Of a DNA stretch of 64,000 nt, positions 1 through 7,215 are shown piece by piece (within the stretch, counting starts at the first letter, position 1; the number at the start of each line of letters is the position of its first letter). The notes beneath the pieces are model-generated. The model ran no database searches. It was given only the letters and a program-made list of their open reading frames with translations, and was not told the DNA's origin. Source of the DNA: Rossellomorea marisflavi (GTDB lineage Bacteria > Bacillota > Bacilli > Bacillales > Bacillaceae_B); NCBI RefSeq assembly GCF_001274775.1, contig NZ_LGUE01000001.1, positions 459,435-523,434 of the forward strand. The letters run 5' to 3'. The translations under genes were made by a program, and so were the position numbers.

Positions 1-43
1 TGGGACGTACTAATAGAGAATGCAGTCGAAGGGAGAGGGGTCA

Positions 44-1138
44 GTGTGGAATAAAGCCGCAATTGCAGGTGGTATCATCGGGATGATGGCGATTTTGTCG
101 GCATGCACTTCTTCGGATGGGGTGAAAGCCCCTCATAAGGAGCCTGAAAAAAGCATCATAGCAGAAAGCCTTGAAGAAGAAGGATTTGTGGAAAACGTCG
201 GATGGCTCACGGATTCGGAAATCCTGACGGTTGCCACGAAGGATGAAACCACCCGCTTATATAAATATAACATCTATACCGGTTCTCAAAAGACGATTTT
301 CGAGACCGGCTCATCGTATGTCACTTCCAGTATCTCTCCTGATAAAAAAAGCATTTATGTCCAGACCTCCCCTGGTTCTTATCTAGCAACGGTCACCTAT
401 ATCGATCCTGATGGACGCTCTATATTCGAGCAGGATATCCCATCCTATGATATCTCTTTTGCTTGGAATGAATTCTCTCCCGGGGAAATGCTCCTCACAA
501 GCTTTGCCGAGGACTGGAGCTTCGAGGTCTCACTGGTGGATATCAACAATAAGAATGTGAGCAACCTTGATATTGATCAACCATTCGTGCAGTGGAAATC
601 GGATGATGCCGTCATCTTCCAGGATTGGCCAAAAGAAGATATCGCCCTCAACGCTCCCCTGATGGAGGAATCCTTGCTCGATGGAAAGCGGACGATGATT
701 GCAGAGAACCTGATCCACTTCAATCAATTTTCCGATTCCCTCATGACGATCAAGGGAACAGATGAAAAAGGAATCTTTGAATACCGCTTCCTATCTCCAG
801 AAGGGGACGAGCAATCGACCTTTACCCAATCGCTGCTGAGCCGCTATTCCGACTGGCTGGTCCCATACTATGATATGATAGAAGGGAAAGGTCGCTTTCT
901 TACGTTCGCTGCGAACGGGAAGGGGGCCGCAGATACAGATACAGACGGCTTCTCATTGAAGGAGTGGGATATTTTCAGCGGCAAGGAGAAGGTGTTGTTC
1001 ACCGATCTCCCTCTAGAGCCATTGACATGTGCTCCAAAGGGGAATGCCTGTTTGTACGGGAACCAGCTGGAGAAGGTCATCTCCCTGGTCAATCGCAACA
1101 TCATCCACTTACTCAGTGTGAAAGGAGCACAACTATAA
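44..1138 (+). CDS. yqgU: YqgU-like lipoprotein
   Basis: Predicted membrane-anchored extracytoplasmic lipoprotein of about 364 residues with no known reaction. I place the start at GTG 44, since the GGGAGAGGGG ribosome binding site lies between it and the in-frame ATG at 20. From GTG the protein begins MWNKAA, then a hydrophobic stretch and the lipobox LSAC, so the mature protein would start at that cysteine. The body is rich in aspartate/glycine turns and resembles a beta-propeller-like surface protein, but no catalytic motif is visible. The stop overlaps the ATG of the next gene (TAATG), so the pair is translationally coupled. The name rests on synteny with B. subtilis yqgU-yqgV and on the lipoprotein character. 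Confidence 0.75.
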   Translation: MWNKAAIAGGIIGMMAILSACTSSDGVKAPHKEPEKSIIAESLEEEGFVENVGWLTDSEILTVATKDETTRLYKYNIYTGSQKTIFETGSSYVTSSISPDKKSIYVQTSPGSYLATVTYIDPDGRSIFEQDIPSYDISFAWNEFSPGEMLLTSFAEDWSFEVSLVDINNKNVSNLDIDQPFVQWKSDDAVIFQDWPKEDIALNAPLMEESLLDGKRTMIAENLIHFNQFSDSLMTIKGTDEKGIFEYRFLSPEGDEQSTFTQSLLSRYSDWLVPYYDMIEGKGRFLTFAANGKGAADTDTDGFSLKEWDIFSGKEKVLFTDLPLEPLTCAPKGNACLYGNQLEKVISLVNRNIIHLLSVKGAQL

Positions 1139-1452
1139 TGGCTATCGTAGACGTCACGGTCATTCCCATCGGAACGGAATCCCCAAGCGTAAGTTCCTAT
1201 GTGGCTGATCTCCAAAAGATCTTGAAGCAGTATGAAGCGGAGGGGAAAATCCGTTATCAGCTCACTCCGATGAATACCATCATTGAAGGAGAGCTTCCCG
1301 TCCTGTTCCAAGTGATCCAGGATATCCATGAATCACCGTTTCAACAGGGGATTCAACGTGTTGCTACAAATATTCGAATCGACGACCGGCGCGATAAGGT
1401 CTCGACCATGGAAGGCAAGCTCTCTGCCGTCCAGAAAAAGATGGACTCATGA
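1138..1452 (+). CDS. yqgV: YqgV, MTH1187-family thiamine-binding protein
   Basis: Small cytoplasmic protein of 104 residues in the MTH1187/YkoF-like family, whose members bind thiamine or related ligands in a ferredoxin-like fold. Visible family features are the start MAIVDVTVIPIGT, the segment YQLTPMNTIIEG and the downstream helix HESPFQQGIQRVATNIRIDDR. An AAAGGAG site lies 11 nt before the ATG, inside the end of yqgU, and the two genes overlap by one base. A strong symmetrical terminator follows directly. The family assignment is firm; the ligand in this organism is inferred only. Confidence 0.87.
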   Translation: MAIVDVTVIPIGTESPSVSSYVADLQKILKQYEAEGKIRYQLTPMNTIIEGELPVLFQVIQDIHESPFQQGIQRVATNIRIDDRRDKVSTMEGKLSAVQKKMDS

Positions 1453-1454
1453 TC

Positions 1455-1488
1455 AAAAAAAGCCTCGTTCAGCTGAACGAGGCTTTTT
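1455..1488. terminator. Bidirectional intrinsic terminator, yqgV/yqgW
   Basis: A perfect inverted repeat AAGCCTCGTTC-AGCT-GAACGAGGCTT is flanked by A-runs on the left and T-runs on the right, so it works on either strand. It lies between convergent yqgV (+) and yqgW (-). Confidence 0.9.
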
Positions 1489-1495
1489 CCTTGAA

Positions 1496-1669
1496 TTAAT
1501 GTCCTCCGGGATAACCGGAGTGAAGGACGGTCATGACCGTGAACCACCCAAATACCCCTAATGTGGCGAGGGAAAAGAAGATCCCAAGGGCATTTTTATT
1601 CTTAAACGTACTGACGACGGCGAATAATGCCAAAAGTGTAACCAATGCTGTGATGATGACAAGACCCAT
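1496..1669 (-). CDS. yqgW: YqgW, DUF2759 small membrane protein
   Basis: A 57-residue protein read on the minus strand, starting MGLVIITALVTLLALFAVV and ending HSGYPGGH. It has two hydrophobic segments (about residues 2-20 and 27-48) separated by a short basic loop FKNKNA, so it is a small two-pass membrane protein. The ATG is preceded by a GGGTAGGA-type binding site. It matches DUF2759 (YqgW) in length, in its glycine/histidine C-terminus and in its place between yqgV and the metallo-hydrolase. Function is unknown. Confidence 0.85.
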   Translation of the reverse strand: MGLVIITALVTLLALFAVVSTFKNKNALGIFFSLATLGVFGWFTVMTVLHSGYPGGH

Positions 1670-1831
1670 TAATCCTACCCCTTTCCGTTCGGTTTAACGC
1701 TTTCATAATACCACAAAATATGTACAAATATGCACGCATTTACATTTTATATTTTTTTGCTTCGTTTGTCGAGGTCAAAAAATTGACTTTTTTGATTCGA
1801 CAGAATCTTTCTATGACGGAAGTGCATCTGA

Positions 1832-1837
1832 TACAAT
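1832..1837 (+). promoter_or_regulatory. Extended -10 promoter of yqgX
   Basis: TG-A-TACAAT, an extended -10 hexamer with no good -35, 33 bases before the metallo-hydrolase start. A near-perfect AAGGAGGTGAT binding site follows. Assigned by consensus only. Confidence 0.45.
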
Positions 1838-1869
1838 GAAGCATACGAAGTCGAAGGAGGTGATATCAT

Positions 1870-2505
1870 ATGGAATGGAAACAAATTCCGCTCGGCCCGC
1901 TTCAAACGAATTGCTATGTTTTTTGGAACGATAATAAAGACTGCCTGATTTTCGATCCGGGAGGGAGCGGCGATGCCCTGATCCGCTGGTTGGAAAAAGA
2001 AGACCTCAATCCGGTGGCCATCTTATTGACTCATGCCCACTTTGATCATATCGGGGCAGTGGATGATGTACGGGATCGCTTCGGCATACCGGTCTATGTA
2101 CATGAAAAGGAAGCGCAGTGGTTGATCGACCCTTCATTGAATGGTTCAGTCCTATTCATGATGGAAGAGAAGATAAGCGCGAGAGCAGCCGACTACATAT
2201 TGACGGATGAGCAGAAGTTGGTGATCGGCTCCTTTCATTTGACCCTGTTCCACACCCCGGGCCATTCTCCGGGAAGCATCTCCTACTACCTGGGGGATGA
2301 ACACGTCGTGGTGGCTGGCGATACGCTCTTCATGGGGAGCATCGGAAGGTCAGATCTGCCTGGAGGAAACTCTCAGCAGCTCCTAGCGAGCATTCACGAC
2401 CATCTACTGACATTGCCCGAAGAGACAATCGTCCTGCCGGGCCATGGACCGGAAACGAGTATCGGTCACGAAATGGACGGGAATCCCTTTCTCAATGGAT
2501 ATTAA
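1870..2505 (+). CDS. yqgX: Metallo-beta-lactamase fold hydrolase YqgX (glyoxalase II-like)
   Basis: A 211-residue cytoplasmic zinc hydrolase of the glyoxalase II branch of the metallo-beta-lactamase fold. The metal motif HAHFDH gives ligands H55, H57, D59 and H60. Further ligands are in the TPGHSPGS, GDTLF and LPGHGP segments, so both metal sites look intact. The natural substrate may be a thioester such as S-lactoyl-bacillithiol, but this cannot be read from the sequence. A very strong AAGGAGGTGAT binding site lies 7 nt upstream. The gene stands alone between a promoter-bearing gap and a terminator shared with the convergent yqgY. Confidence 0.88.
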   Translation: MEWKQIPLGPLQTNCYVFWNDNKDCLIFDPGGSGDALIRWLEKEDLNPVAILLTHAHFDHIGAVDDVRDRFGIPVYVHEKEAQWLIDPSLNGSVLFMMEEKISARAADYILTDEQKLVIGSFHLTLFHTPGHSPGSISYYLGDEHVVVAGDTLFMGSIGRSDLPGGNSQQLLASIHDHLLTLPEETIVLPGHGPETSIGHEMDGNPFLNGY

Positions 2506-2541
2506 AAAAAAGCCTTTAGCATTTGAGCTAAAGGCTTTTTT
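2506..2541. terminator. Bidirectional terminator yqgX/yqgY
   Basis: Inverted repeat AAGCCTTTAGC / GCTAAAGGCTT with a 6-nt loop, an A-run before it and a T-run after it, between two convergent genes. Confidence 0.9.
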
Positions 2542-2787
2542 TTAGTGGCCTCCTGCGCCTGGAGTCATCATAAAGGTGGTCCAATATGTGAAGCCGGCGA
2601 AAAACACGGTAAGGTAGGCACCGAAAACATAGATATACATACGTTCGGATAGCTTTAAATAACTAAGCATAATGAAAAAACCTGTCTGCCCTAAGAATAG
2701 CAATGATGTCTTTGGCATGTCGCCAAGGTAGAAAAATACCGCAAAGATACCCGTCCAAAATCCTAAAACTCTGAACATTCGATCCAT
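2542..2787 (-). CDS. yqgY: YqgY, DUF2626 membrane protein
   Basis: An 81-residue integral membrane protein with three hydrophobic segments (about residues 7-22, 28-43 and 50-73) and a glycine-rich end, MTPGAGGH. It matches the DUF2626 family in length and in the motif MDRMFRVLGFWTGIFA. The AAAGGAGGG site is placed correctly before the ATG. The gene is transcribed away from mgsR, with which it shares the upstream gap. No function is known for the family. Confidence 0.85.
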   Translation of the reverse strand: MDRMFRVLGFWTGIFAVFFYLGDMPKTSLLFLGQTGFFIMLSYLKLSERMYIYVFGAYLTVFFAGFTYWTTFMMTPGAGGH

Positions 2788-3122
2788 ATGTAAACCCTCC
2801 TTTACCCTCTGTCCGTCGTAAGTAATTATAAATGAAATCTACCATAAAAGTAAATATCAGTTTATTGGGACTTTGTGACGGAAAAGTGATATTCATGCCT
2901 CTCAACAAGAAGTATAGTACATATCGTTCCACTTTGAAAGGGATTTCAAACGTATTGGATTTGGAAATGCGCAAGCCCTTTCATTTTCTTTTTAAGAAAG
3001 GTCGGGAGACTGTTAAAAAAATGTTCACAACTTTCGAGGGATAATACTGTACATATGTTGTACAAGTGATATACAATATGTTTAACAAAGATTGAACAAA
3101 CGATCTCAAGGAGGATGAACCA
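2788..3122. other. Divergent promoter region, yqgY/mgsR
   Basis: AT-rich 335-bp gap between divergent starts. It contains the dyad TGTACA-TATGT-TGTACA at 3051-3067, a possible operator upstream of mgsR. I found no convincing sigma-B promoter: GTTAAA and GGGATA occur but are 20 nt apart. A 70-codon open frame inside (2832-3044) has no ribosome binding site and looks non-coding. Confidence 0.4.
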
Positions 3123-3503
3123 ATGAATCATTTAACATTTTATACGTATCCAAGCTGTACATCATGCAGGAAAGCGAAGAAATGGTTAACGGCCAATGCT
3201 GTTGATTTCAATGAAAGACATCTATTCAGGGAAACCCCAAGCCCGGAAGAACTCATGCATCTTCTTGCCCTCACGACAGAAGGACTGGATGAAATCCTTG
3301 CAACCAGAAGCCAGACTTTCAAGGATCTCGGCAAGGACGTCAACGACCTTCCACTTTCAGAAGTCATCCAACTGATTGTCAAAGAGCCAAAACTTCTTAG
3401 AAGACCCCTTCTCACAGATGGTAAGAAATTGGTTGTCGGCTACAATCCAGAGGGGCTCCAGGGACTTGCGTCAAAGAAGAGAGCACTGAAAAAGAGCAGC
3501 TAG
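3123..3503 (+). CDS. mgsR: MgsR, Spx/ArsC-family stress regulator
   Basis: A 126-residue Spx-family protein with the ArsC-like thioredoxin fold that contacts RNA polymerase alpha. The redox switch is C12-T-S-C15 in the first strand-helix turn. The later segments EEILATRSQTFKDL and LLRRPLLTDGKKLVVGYNPEG are typical of the ArsC/Spx fold. In B. subtilis, MgsR (YqgZ) modulates part of the general stress regulon, and its position downstream of yqgX-yqgY is the same here. The start follows a CAAGGAGGATGAACC site with normal spacing. Spx itself is an alternative name, but synteny favours MgsR. Confidence 0.87.
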   Translation: MNHLTFYTYPSCTSCRKAKKWLTANAVDFNERHLFRETPSPEELMHLLALTTEGLDEILATRSQTFKDLGKDVNDLPLSEVIQLIVKEPKLLRRPLLTDGKKLVVGYNPEGLQGLASKKRALKKSS

Positions 3504-3540
3504 AGGTAAATGGCATGAAGAGAATTCAATATGAATAGCC

Positions 3541-3573
3541 AAGCAGACACCCGAGGGAGTGCCTGCTTTTTTA
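3541..3573 (+). terminator. Terminator of mgsR
   Basis: Stem AAGCAG-A-CAC / GTG-C-CTGCTT around an 8-nt loop with one internal mismatch, followed by TTTTTT. Confidence 0.8.
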
Positions 3574-3637
3574 TGTTGTGTTTGGCTATGAAAAATAGAT
3601 GAGAATGAAGAGGGAGGAGGGCATGGGCCCCGCCGAA

Positions 3638-3713
3638 GCTTTTCTTGAGGTTAAGCTCCGGGGGCTTGAAGCTCAAGGGTATTGTCGCTTCAGGGCGAGC
3701 CCCCTCCGCTTTT
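3638..3713. repeat. Stem-loop repeat unit 1 (AGCTCCG family)
   Basis: Begins GCTTTTCTTGAGGTTAAGCT and ends CCTCCGCTTTTC. The ends pair through GGGGGCT / AGCCCCC. Immediately upstream, CCGCCGAAGCTTTTC looks like the right end of a further, degraded unit. Non-coding. It resembles GC-rich intergenic repeats that I recall as common in Bacillaceae. Confidence 0.65.
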
Positions 3714-3840
3714 CTTGATGTCCAGCTCCGGCGGGGTGAGGCTCGAGGTTATAAGCCAAAGACCCCAAAAAGGCACAGAACGCCTTTCCGGGGTCTTTGT
3801 CTTATGCTTGTCGCCTCAGAGCGACCCGCCTCCGCTTTTC
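3708..3840. repeat. Stem-loop repeat unit 2 with inner double hairpin
   Basis: Second copy of the same frame: CTTTTCTTGATGTCCAGCTC to CCTCCGCTTTTC, closed by GGCGGGGT / ACCCGCC. Inside is a long two-part hairpin, AAAGACCCC / GGGGTCTTT enclosing AAAGGC / GCCTTT, which could act as a terminator. The unit ends 3 bp before the 3' end of the tRNA gene. Confidence 0.65.
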
Positions 3841-3843
3841 TAA

Positions 3844-3915
3844 CTGGGCTAGCTGGATTCGAACCAACGCATGTCGCAGTCAAAGTGCGATGCCTTACCG
3901 CTTGGCTATAGCCCA
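3844..3915 (-). tRNA. tRNA-Gln (anticodon TTG)
   Basis: A 72-nt cloverleaf on the minus strand. The acceptor stem TGGGCTA / TAGCCCA is perfect with discriminator G. The anticodon stem TCGCA / TGCGA encloses loop CTTTGAC, giving anticodon TTG for glutamine. The T-arm carries GGTTCGAATCC. CCA is not encoded. It is a lone tRNA gene, not part of a cluster, and no integrase gene is adjacent. Confidence 0.95.
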
Positions 3916-3967
3916 AGGTTTGCTTGTACAAAGGTTAGTATGGGAGGTATGAGAGAATTTATACATG

Positions 3968-4003
3968 AAAAAGGAGCAAATCTGAAAAGATCTGCTCCTT
4001 TTG
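3968..4003 (-). terminator. Terminator of the LysM gene
   Basis: Stem AAAGGAGCA..ATCT / AGAT..TGCTCCTTT around a GAAA-type loop with one mismatch; minus-strand transcripts end in a T-run. Confidence 0.75.
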
Positions 4004-4004
4004 A

Positions 4005-4301
4005 TTAAGAGTCACATATTTGGACGTTGCTGTACTTAATGAAAAGCTTTTGACCTACATAAATTTTGTCAGGGTTCGAAATATTGTTGTTCTTCATGAT
4101 GGTGTTCACGGACACGCCGTGCTTGGCTGCGATGCCGGAGAGGGTGTCACCTGATTTTACATAGTGATAGATTTTGGCATACTCACATTTGGACGTCCCA
4201 TTGCTTGCAGCTTCTGCTGATGGAGCATGGAATCCTCCTACACCTGTTAACAGACCGAGAGAAAGAGCGGAAGCAACGACGACTTTACCTATTTTTTTCA
4301 T
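4005..4301 (-). CDS. Small secreted LysM-domain protein
   Basis: A 98-residue exported protein with one LysM domain, expected to bind peptidoglycan or chitin-like glycans. A signal peptide ([18 protein letters not shown]...) ends near APSAEAA. The LysM motif runs [19 protein letters not shown]...VGQKLFI. I chose the second ATG (4301) because GAGGAGAG is 7 nt before it but abuts the ATG at 4307. Two cysteines flank the LysM domain (SKCEY and VQICDS) and are the only cysteines in the mature protein, so a disulfide bracing the domain is likely. No enzymatic domain is attached. It has its own terminator. Confidence 0.83.
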   Translation of the reverse strand: MKKIGKVVVASALSLGLLTGVGGFHAPSAEAASNGTSKCEYAKIYHYVKSGDTLSGIAAKHGVSVNTIMKNNNISNPDKIYVGQKLFIKYSNVQICDS

Positions 4302-4470
4302 ATACATCTCTCCTCAATTCGTGATATTTGCTTGTTTAGTGTAAATGAAAATCAAATTATGTAAAAGTTTAGAATAAATGGGTAATCAAGGGTGAATGAA
4401 GCGGGAGGTGTAAATATATGGGGGTTTAATAGTTTTTTGACAAGTTTCATTCTTATGGGCATAAATGACA

Positions 4471-4500
4471 AAAAACCCGCTTCGTGTGTTGAAACGGGTC
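4471..4500 (-). terminator. Terminator of the SDR gene
   Basis: On the minus strand ACCCGTTTC / GAAGCGGGT pairs over 9 bp (one G-T) around a 7-nt loop and is followed by TTTTTT. Confidence 0.85.
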
Positions 4501-4513
4501 GGTACTGCAACAC

Positions 4514-5272
4514 TTATAACGAAGTAAGGCCACCATCGATCGGATACACGGCACCGTTAATGATGTTTGCTTCGTCGCCTAATAGGAAGACGACCAGGCT
4601 TGCCACTTCCTTGGCGGTACCGTATCTTCCGGCAGGGATGCCAGATTCTACGGCTTTTTTCGCTTCTTCTGATCCTTGAGTGAAGCGATCCATCATTCCG
4701 GTCGCTGTAGGACCTGGGGCAATGGCATTCACACGGATGCCTTGGGACGCATACTCACCGGTTGCTGTTTTGGTCAAACCGATGACACCATGCTTTGTAG
4801 CTGCATAAGGGCTGACTCCCGGAGAACCGACGAGCCCCGCGTTGGATGCTGTATTCACGATGGAGCCGCCACCATTCTCGAGCATCACCTGCAGGACATA
4901 TTTCATCCCGTAGAAAGCCCCCTTCAGATTGATATCGATCACTTTCTCGAAGATATCCTCTGGATATTCAGCCAATGGGGAAACGGCCCCTTCGATCCCT
5001 GCATTGTTGAAGAACATATCAATTGTTCCGTATGTATCTACTGTTTTTTCAACATAATGTTTCACGTCTTCTCTTGACCCTACATCCGCCTGGATGAAGA
5101 ATGCTTCAAAGCCTGCTTCTTTGATCAGGCTCACGGTTTCGTTCCCGCCTTCCACGGAAAGGTCCACCACTGCCACACGAACACCTTTTTCTGCAAGCTG
5201 AATGCTTGTCTCCCGGCCAATGCCGCTTCCGGCACCGGTTACGATTGCTACTTTATTTTCAATATTTGTCAT
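4514..5272 (-). CDS. SDR family NAD(P)-dependent oxidoreductase
   Basis: A 252-residue classical short-chain dehydrogenase/reductase. The cofactor motif TGAGSGIG is at residues 12-19. D37 after the second strand suggests NAD preference. NNAG is at 89-92, and the catalytic set N115, S143, Y156, K160 is complete. The C-terminus IINGAVYPIDGGLTSL is typical of glucose-dehydrogenase and 3-oxoacyl-reductase-like members. Substrate cannot be told from sequence. A GGAGAG site precedes the ATG. The gene is monocistronic with its own terminator, divergent from the chemoreceptor. Confidence 0.85.
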   Translation of the reverse strand: MTNIENKVAIVTGAGSGIGRETSIQLAEKGVRVAVVDLSVEGGNETVSLIKEAGFEAFFIQADVGSREDVKHYVEKTVDTYGTIDMFFNNAGIEGAVSPLAEYPEDIFEKVIDINLKGAFYGMKYVLQVMLENGGGSIVNTASNAGLVGSPGVSPYAATKHGVIGLTKTATGEYASQGIRVNAIAPGPTATGMMDRFTQGSEEAKKAVESGIPAGRYGTAKEVASLVVFLLGDEANIINGAVYPIDGGLTSL

Positions 5273-5395
5273 GGTAAATCTCTCCTTTCCGTTCTATTAT
5301 GATCTTTATCCTAGGTAAAAGAAATTATAATGCTTCAAATTGGTGAAATTATGTCGATATATTTTCTTGAAAAAGAATATAAAGGAGTCATGGCC

Positions 5396-6217
5396 ATGGA
5401 TTCAGTTCAAGCATTCATACATTCCGTACCATACATAAAAGAAATACTGAGGGAAGAAACGATGATCACCGTCTTCGATCATGAAAAATACCTCTATTAT
5501 TCCCCGAGTTCAGAGTTGAATTTCGGACATGAACCGGGTGATCCTTTACCTGAAGCCTATCTGAACTATAAAATGGTCAATCAGACCGGAACGACAGTCG
5601 TGAAGGTTCCCCAGGAAGAATTCGGGATCCCGTTTGACAGTATCTCATTTCCAATCAAGGACGGATCGGGCCAAGTGGTGGGAGCAGTCAATGCAGCTGT
5701 TTCAAGGAAGAGACAAGAAATGTTCCACCAGATTGTCGAGAATATTGACATGATCTCTGAATCGATTCTTGGGAAGGTGCAACATATCGCTGCCCATTCA
5801 GAAGAACTGTCTGCCACTACGGAACAGATTTCAGAGAATACGAAAAGTACAGTGGAGCAGTCAACGAAAATAACCGATGTGGCCACTACGATAAAAGGAA
5901 TCAGTGATCAAACAAACTTACTCGGACTGAATGCCGCCATCGAAGCAGCCAGGGTGGGAAGTGCAGGGGCAGGGTTCGGAGTCGTGGCGACAGAAGTAAG
6001 GAAACTCGCGCTGGATGCCAAGAATGCCACTCTGTCCATCGAAGAGACCTTGTCTTCCATCAAAATGTCCATGAGCAGGATGCAGGAAGACTTTAAGGAA
6101 ATTGCGCAGTCCACCAGTGAAGAAGCCAAACTTGTAACGGAGTTCATGACAGAAATCGAGAGTCTCACCGCCACGTCGAATAAACTGAAAGAATTGATGG
6201 ACTCCTTTTCAAGATGA
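5396..6217 (+). CDS. Soluble methyl-accepting chemotaxis-type protein
   Basis: A chemoreceptor-like protein of about 274 residues with no transmembrane segment and no HAMP domain. An N-terminal sensing region of about 110 residues ends near [19 protein letters not shown] coiled-coil signalling hairpin follows, with its tip at [18 protein letters not shown] chose ATG 5396 because AAAGGAG is 8 nt upstream, but ATG 5390 (2 nt spacing) is possible. It resembles B. subtilis YfmS. Oddly, the tip reads [22 protein letters not shown] where classical receptors have AGE.GRGF, so conserved acidic and arginine residues needed for CheA/CheW contact are replaced. No chemotaxis genes are nearby. Confidence 0.83.
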   Translation: MDSVQAFIHSVPYIKEILREETMITVFDHEKYLYYSPSSELNFGHEPGDPLPEAYLNYKMVNQTGTTVVKVPQEEFGIPFDSISFPIKDGSGQVVGAVNAAVSRKRQEMFHQIVENIDMISESILGKVQHIAAHSEELSATTEQISENTKSTVEQSTKITDVATTIKGISDQTNLLGLNAAIEAARVGSAGAGFGVVATEVRKLALDAKNATLSIEETLSSIKMSMSRMQEDFKEIAQSTSEEAKLVTEFMTEIESLTATSNKLKELMDSFSR

Positions 6218-6228
6218 GGATTCAACAG

Positions 6229-6507
6229 GAGGCTGGGACAAGAGTGTTTTAGTCATAGTAAAACCCGAACGATCTTGCCTGAGATCGTTCGGTTTTTTGA
6301 TTTGTTTCATGACCATTACGATTTACTTGTTCCTAGCGGTTGATTGGAGTGCAAGACGAAGACTCCAGCGGGAAGAGTGGCTCCCCGCAGGCTTGCCGAG
6401 GAGGCTCACGGGCTACCCGCGCGCAGTCTTGCACGGAAATCATGAGCGGTATAAAGAAGCCATATTGATATTGTTCGTCATGACCTTTATTGTTTTATCC
6501 CACTCTC
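6229..6507. repeat. Interspersed ~290-bp element, copy A
   Basis: First of three related non-coding elements. Its left end GAGGCTGGGACAA and right end TTTTATCCCACTCTC form imperfect terminal inverted repeats. Inside is a terminator hairpin, CCGAACGATCT / AGATCGTTCGG plus T-run (6260-6298). A conserved core (6335-6450) has GCGGTTGATTGGAGTGCAAG on the left and CTTGCACGGAAATCATGAGC on the right, which pair through TGCAAGAC / GTCTTGCA. No transposase is present. It sits just after the chemoreceptor stop codon. Confidence 0.8.
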
Positions 6508-6550
6508 TTTTTACTGTTTCCCAGGAAAGTAAAAAAATCCTAATTTTGTA

Positions 6551-6578
6551 TTGTAATTTTTAGAATATTAAATATAAT
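6551..6578 (+). promoter_or_regulatory. Sigma-A promoter of the TetR/acyl-CoA cluster
   Basis: -35 TTGTAA, 16-bp spacer, -10 TATAAT, ending 21 nt before the TetR start. It is the only good promoter I see for the following run of closely spaced genes. Confidence 0.65.
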
Positions 6579-6599
6579 AAAAACTGAGAGGTGATTCAT

Positions 6600-7202
6600 A
6601 TGTCAGAAAAAATCATGATCGAAGAGAAACAACTGACACCGAAAGGAATTGAAACAAGGGAAAAACTGCTGAAGGCAGCAGAAGAAATATTCGGGACGAA
6701 AGGCTTTTATGAAACATCCATCGTGAATATTTCTCAGGAAGCCAAAGTGGCACAGGGGACCTTCTATAACTACTTCCCTTCTAAAAAGGATATCTATGAC
6801 GAGCTGATCCGGAATTATAGCCGTGATCTGAGGCTGGCCATCAAGGAGGGCATGACCGATGCTTCAACATATGAAGAAGCGCAGCGGAAGGGATTCTATT
6901 CCTTTTTCACCTGGGTCAAGAATCATCCGAATTTGTACAGCATCGTCCAGCAGGCGGTCGTGGTGGACCGCGACTTATACAAATGGTATTACGGGAAGCT
7001 TGCCAATGGGTTCTTGAAAAGTTTGTCCGAAGGGATGGAGTCCGGTGAGTTCAAGGTGCTGGACCAGGAAACGGTCGCTTATTGCCTGATGTCCATCGGT
7101 CAGTTCCTCGGAATGAGGTGGGTGTACTGGGAACGATCGGACGTACCGGATGAAGCATTCGAATCAGCCATGAGCCTGATATTCGACGGGTTGAAAAATT
7201 AA
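6600..7202 (+). CDS. TetR/AcrR family transcriptional regulator
   Basis: A 200-residue regulator. An N-terminal TetR helix-turn-helix runs from about residue 15 (ETREKLLKAAEEIFGTKGF) to 58, including the recognition segment VAQGTFYNYFPSKKDIYDEL. The all-helical C-terminal half should bind a small ligand. I start at ATG 6600 because GAGAGGTGATTCAT gives ideal spacing. It is the first gene of the cluster, 13 nt before the acyl-CoA ligase start, so it probably autoregulates and controls the downstream genes. An acyl-CoA effector, as for FadR-like TetR proteins, is a guess from context. No clear operator palindrome was found. Confidence 0.87.
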   Translation: MSEKIMIEEKQLTPKGIETREKLLKAAEEIFGTKGFYETSIVNISQEAKVAQGTFYNYFPSKKDIYDELIRNYSRDLRLAIKEGMTDASTYEEAQRKGFYSFFTWVKNHPNLYSIVQQAVVVDRDLYKWYYGKLANGFLKSLSEGMESGEFKVLDQETVAYCLMSIGQFLGMRWVYWERSDVPDEAFESAMSLIFDGLKN

Positions 7203-7215
7203 AGGGGGAGGAATC

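Noticed and set aside
2832..3044. 70-codon open frame between yqgY and mgsR
   Set aside because: No Shine-Dalgarno sequence, no similarity I recognise, and it overlaps the likely promoter region.
3000..3045. Sigma-B promoter for mgsR (GTTAAA ... GGGATA)
   Set aside because: The two boxes are 20 nt apart, while sigma-B needs about 13-15.
3844..6507. tRNA-Gln as an integration site for a genomic island
   Set aside because: No integrase gene, no duplicated tRNA 3' end found, and the accessory genes lie on the 5' side of the tRNA, not its 3' side.
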